This document shows, one piece after another, positions 57,366 to 64,000 of a stretch of 64,000 bases of DNA (its first letter is position 1; the number at the start of each line of letters is the position of its first letter). The translations under genes and the position numbers were made by a program. Source of the DNA: Cytobacillus citreus (lineage in GTDB: Bacteria > Bacillota > Bacilli > Bacillales > Cytobacillaceae); NCBI RefSeq assembly GCF_018343665.1, contig NZ_JAGYPM010000002.1, positions 248,001-312,000 of the forward strand, given 5' to 3'. Below the pieces are notes generated by a model. It did not search any database, was not told where the DNA came from, and saw only the letters and a list, made by a program, of their open reading frames with translations.

Positions 57366-57586
57366 ATGCGTCAAAAAAACCGCAACCTATTCCATCTATG
57401 GGCTTAATGTCAGCAATACTTTAACAATTAGTAGGATCTGTCCTAATCGGCATTTTCTCAGGAAGATGGCTAGATAGGTATGCGGGTACCGAGCCGCTGT
57501 TTTTAATAATCGGCTTGCTGCTCGGATTGGCAGCGGGAATATTTGCTATGCTTCGCTTGATTCAACATTACTTCACAGGAGAATAA
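57366..57586 (+). pseudogene. atpZ: Broken atpZ (AtpZ/AtpI family) at the head of the atp operon
   Basis: ATG reads MRQKNRN, then the frame must shift by one base (AACCT where AACCCT is expected) to continue PIPSMGLMSAIL. A TAA codon at 57422-57424 follows. After it the frame reads QLVGSVLIGIFSGRWLDRYA ... GLAAGIFAMLRLIQHYFTGE. This is the two-helix AtpZ pattern found before atpI in many Bacillaceae. Two separate lesions argue for a real pseudogene, but sequence error is not excluded. It ends just before atpI. Confidence 0.75.
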
Positions 57587-57592
57587 CTAAAG

Positions 57593-58698
<1,106 letters not shown>

Positions 58699-58736
58699 TA
58701 TATAACTGTTCATTTACTGAACAAGACACAAATTAA

Positions 58737-58988
<252 letters not shown>

Positions 58989-59009
58989 TTCCTTGATACA
59001 CAATTTGAA

Positions 59010-59045
59010 AATGGCGAAGATCATTCCATGAGAACCTTCGCCATT
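59010..59045 (+). other. Stem-loop between atpE and atpF
   Basis: AATGGCGAAG / CTTCGCCATT is a perfect 10-bp stem with a 16-nt loop and no T-run. It could stabilise the 3' end of the highly needed atpE message or mark a processing site. Confidence 0.6.
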
Positions 59046-59099
59046 CCTTTATGTATTACAATGAAATGTTTTAAAGAATAGATGATTTTTCTTAAGTGA

Positions 59100-60172
<1,073 letters not shown>

Positions 60173-60181
60173 GATTCGTAG

Positions 60182-61708
<1,527 letters not shown>

Positions 61709-61746
61709 GAAAATACTTTATTGAAAAAATAGGTCAAGTAAAAATA

Positions 61747-61782
61747 TTAGAAGAAATCAGCTTGCAACCTGATTCCTTCTAA
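61747..61782 (+). other. Stem-loop between atpA and atpG
   Basis: TTAGAAG-AATCAG pairs with CTGATT-CTTCTAA (one internal mismatch) around an 8-nt loop, without a T-run. The atpA-atpG spacer is unusually long (194 bp) for this operon. Confidence 0.5.
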
Positions 61783-61896
61783 TCTAGTCTCTGACTTCTG
61801 ATATTTAGAATTTTCTTATTTTTTGGTCTGACAATAGGAAAGCAAGCAGTTCCTAATAGGTGCTGCGTGCTGACATTCTTTGAAAAAGGGTGGTGA

Positions 61897-62760
<864 letters not shown>

Positions 62761-62810
62761 TAAGGATATGGAGGGGCTTAGGAGAAACACCATCCCCTTC
62801 CTTTAAATGA

Positions 62811-64000
<1,190 letters not shown>

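Overview
The window is chromosomal DNA from a low-GC, endospore-forming member of the Bacillaceae. The evidence is the sporulation genes (rsfA, pbpG, spo0F, spoIIR), AGGAGG-type ribosome binding sites, frequent TTG and GTG starts, and a gene order that follows the Bacillus subtilis ywf-ywl-atp segment closely. It is core genome with local insertions. I saw no phage, plasmid, CRISPR array, rRNA or tRNA.

Layout. Positions 1-14400 carry the end of lipL, rsfA, a DUF1450 gene, ywfO, ywgA, ywhB, ywhC, ywhD, pbpG, speE-speB, ywiB-argS, a broken XapX gene and a clsB-like cardiolipin synthase. Positions 14460-26831 are a fatty-acid and branched-chain acyl-CoA module: fadF, thiolase, 3-hydroxybutyryl-CoA dehydrogenase, two acyl-CoA dehydrogenases, a TetR regulator and the fused isobutyryl-CoA mutase icmF. 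In B. subtilis this interval is only fadF-acdA-rpoE. Positions 27866-36681 hold rpoE, pyrG with its CTP-sensing leader, ywjG, spo0F, fbaA, tal, murA and glpX. Positions 37285-44814 hold rho, rpmE, tdk, then a non-canonical insert (lipoprotein, EamA transporter, GntR regulator), then prfA-prmC. Positions 45054-54502 hold mntP, spoIIR, ywlB, ywlC, ywlE, a chemoreceptor, rpiB, ywlG, glyA and upp. A Vpr-like secreted subtilase follows. The ATP synthase operon (broken atpZ, then atpI-B-E-F-H-A-G-D) runs off the right edge.

How the genes work together. FadF, the acyl-CoA dehydrogenases, Hbd and the thiolase form a beta-oxidation path whose electrons go to the membrane through FadF. IcmF links branched and straight C4 acyl-CoAs. 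Near-palindromic TGAATG/CATTCA-type sites in front of fadF and the thiolase gene suggest control by a FadR-like TetR protein. FbaA, Tal, GlpX and RpiB cover glycolysis, gluconeogenesis and pentose phosphate steps. Upp, Tdk and PyrG cover pyrimidine supply.

The least ordinary part is the intergenic DNA, which is packed with repeat families. Family B has six copies flanked by TTTAT, with a hairpin near each end, and resembles non-autonomous IS200/IS605-type or bcr1-like elements. Families A and E carry, or have been invaded by, a shared module of about 72 nt whose outer helix changes sequence but keeps pairing. Families C and D are hairpin repeats. Four loci carry degenerate 21-bp tandem repeats. 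Other notable points are a GntR gene whose promoter predicts a leaderless mRNA, a DnaA-box cluster before ywlC, and two small membrane-protein genes broken by in-frame TAA codons. All calls come from reading the sequence and remembered family knowledge; no database search was run.
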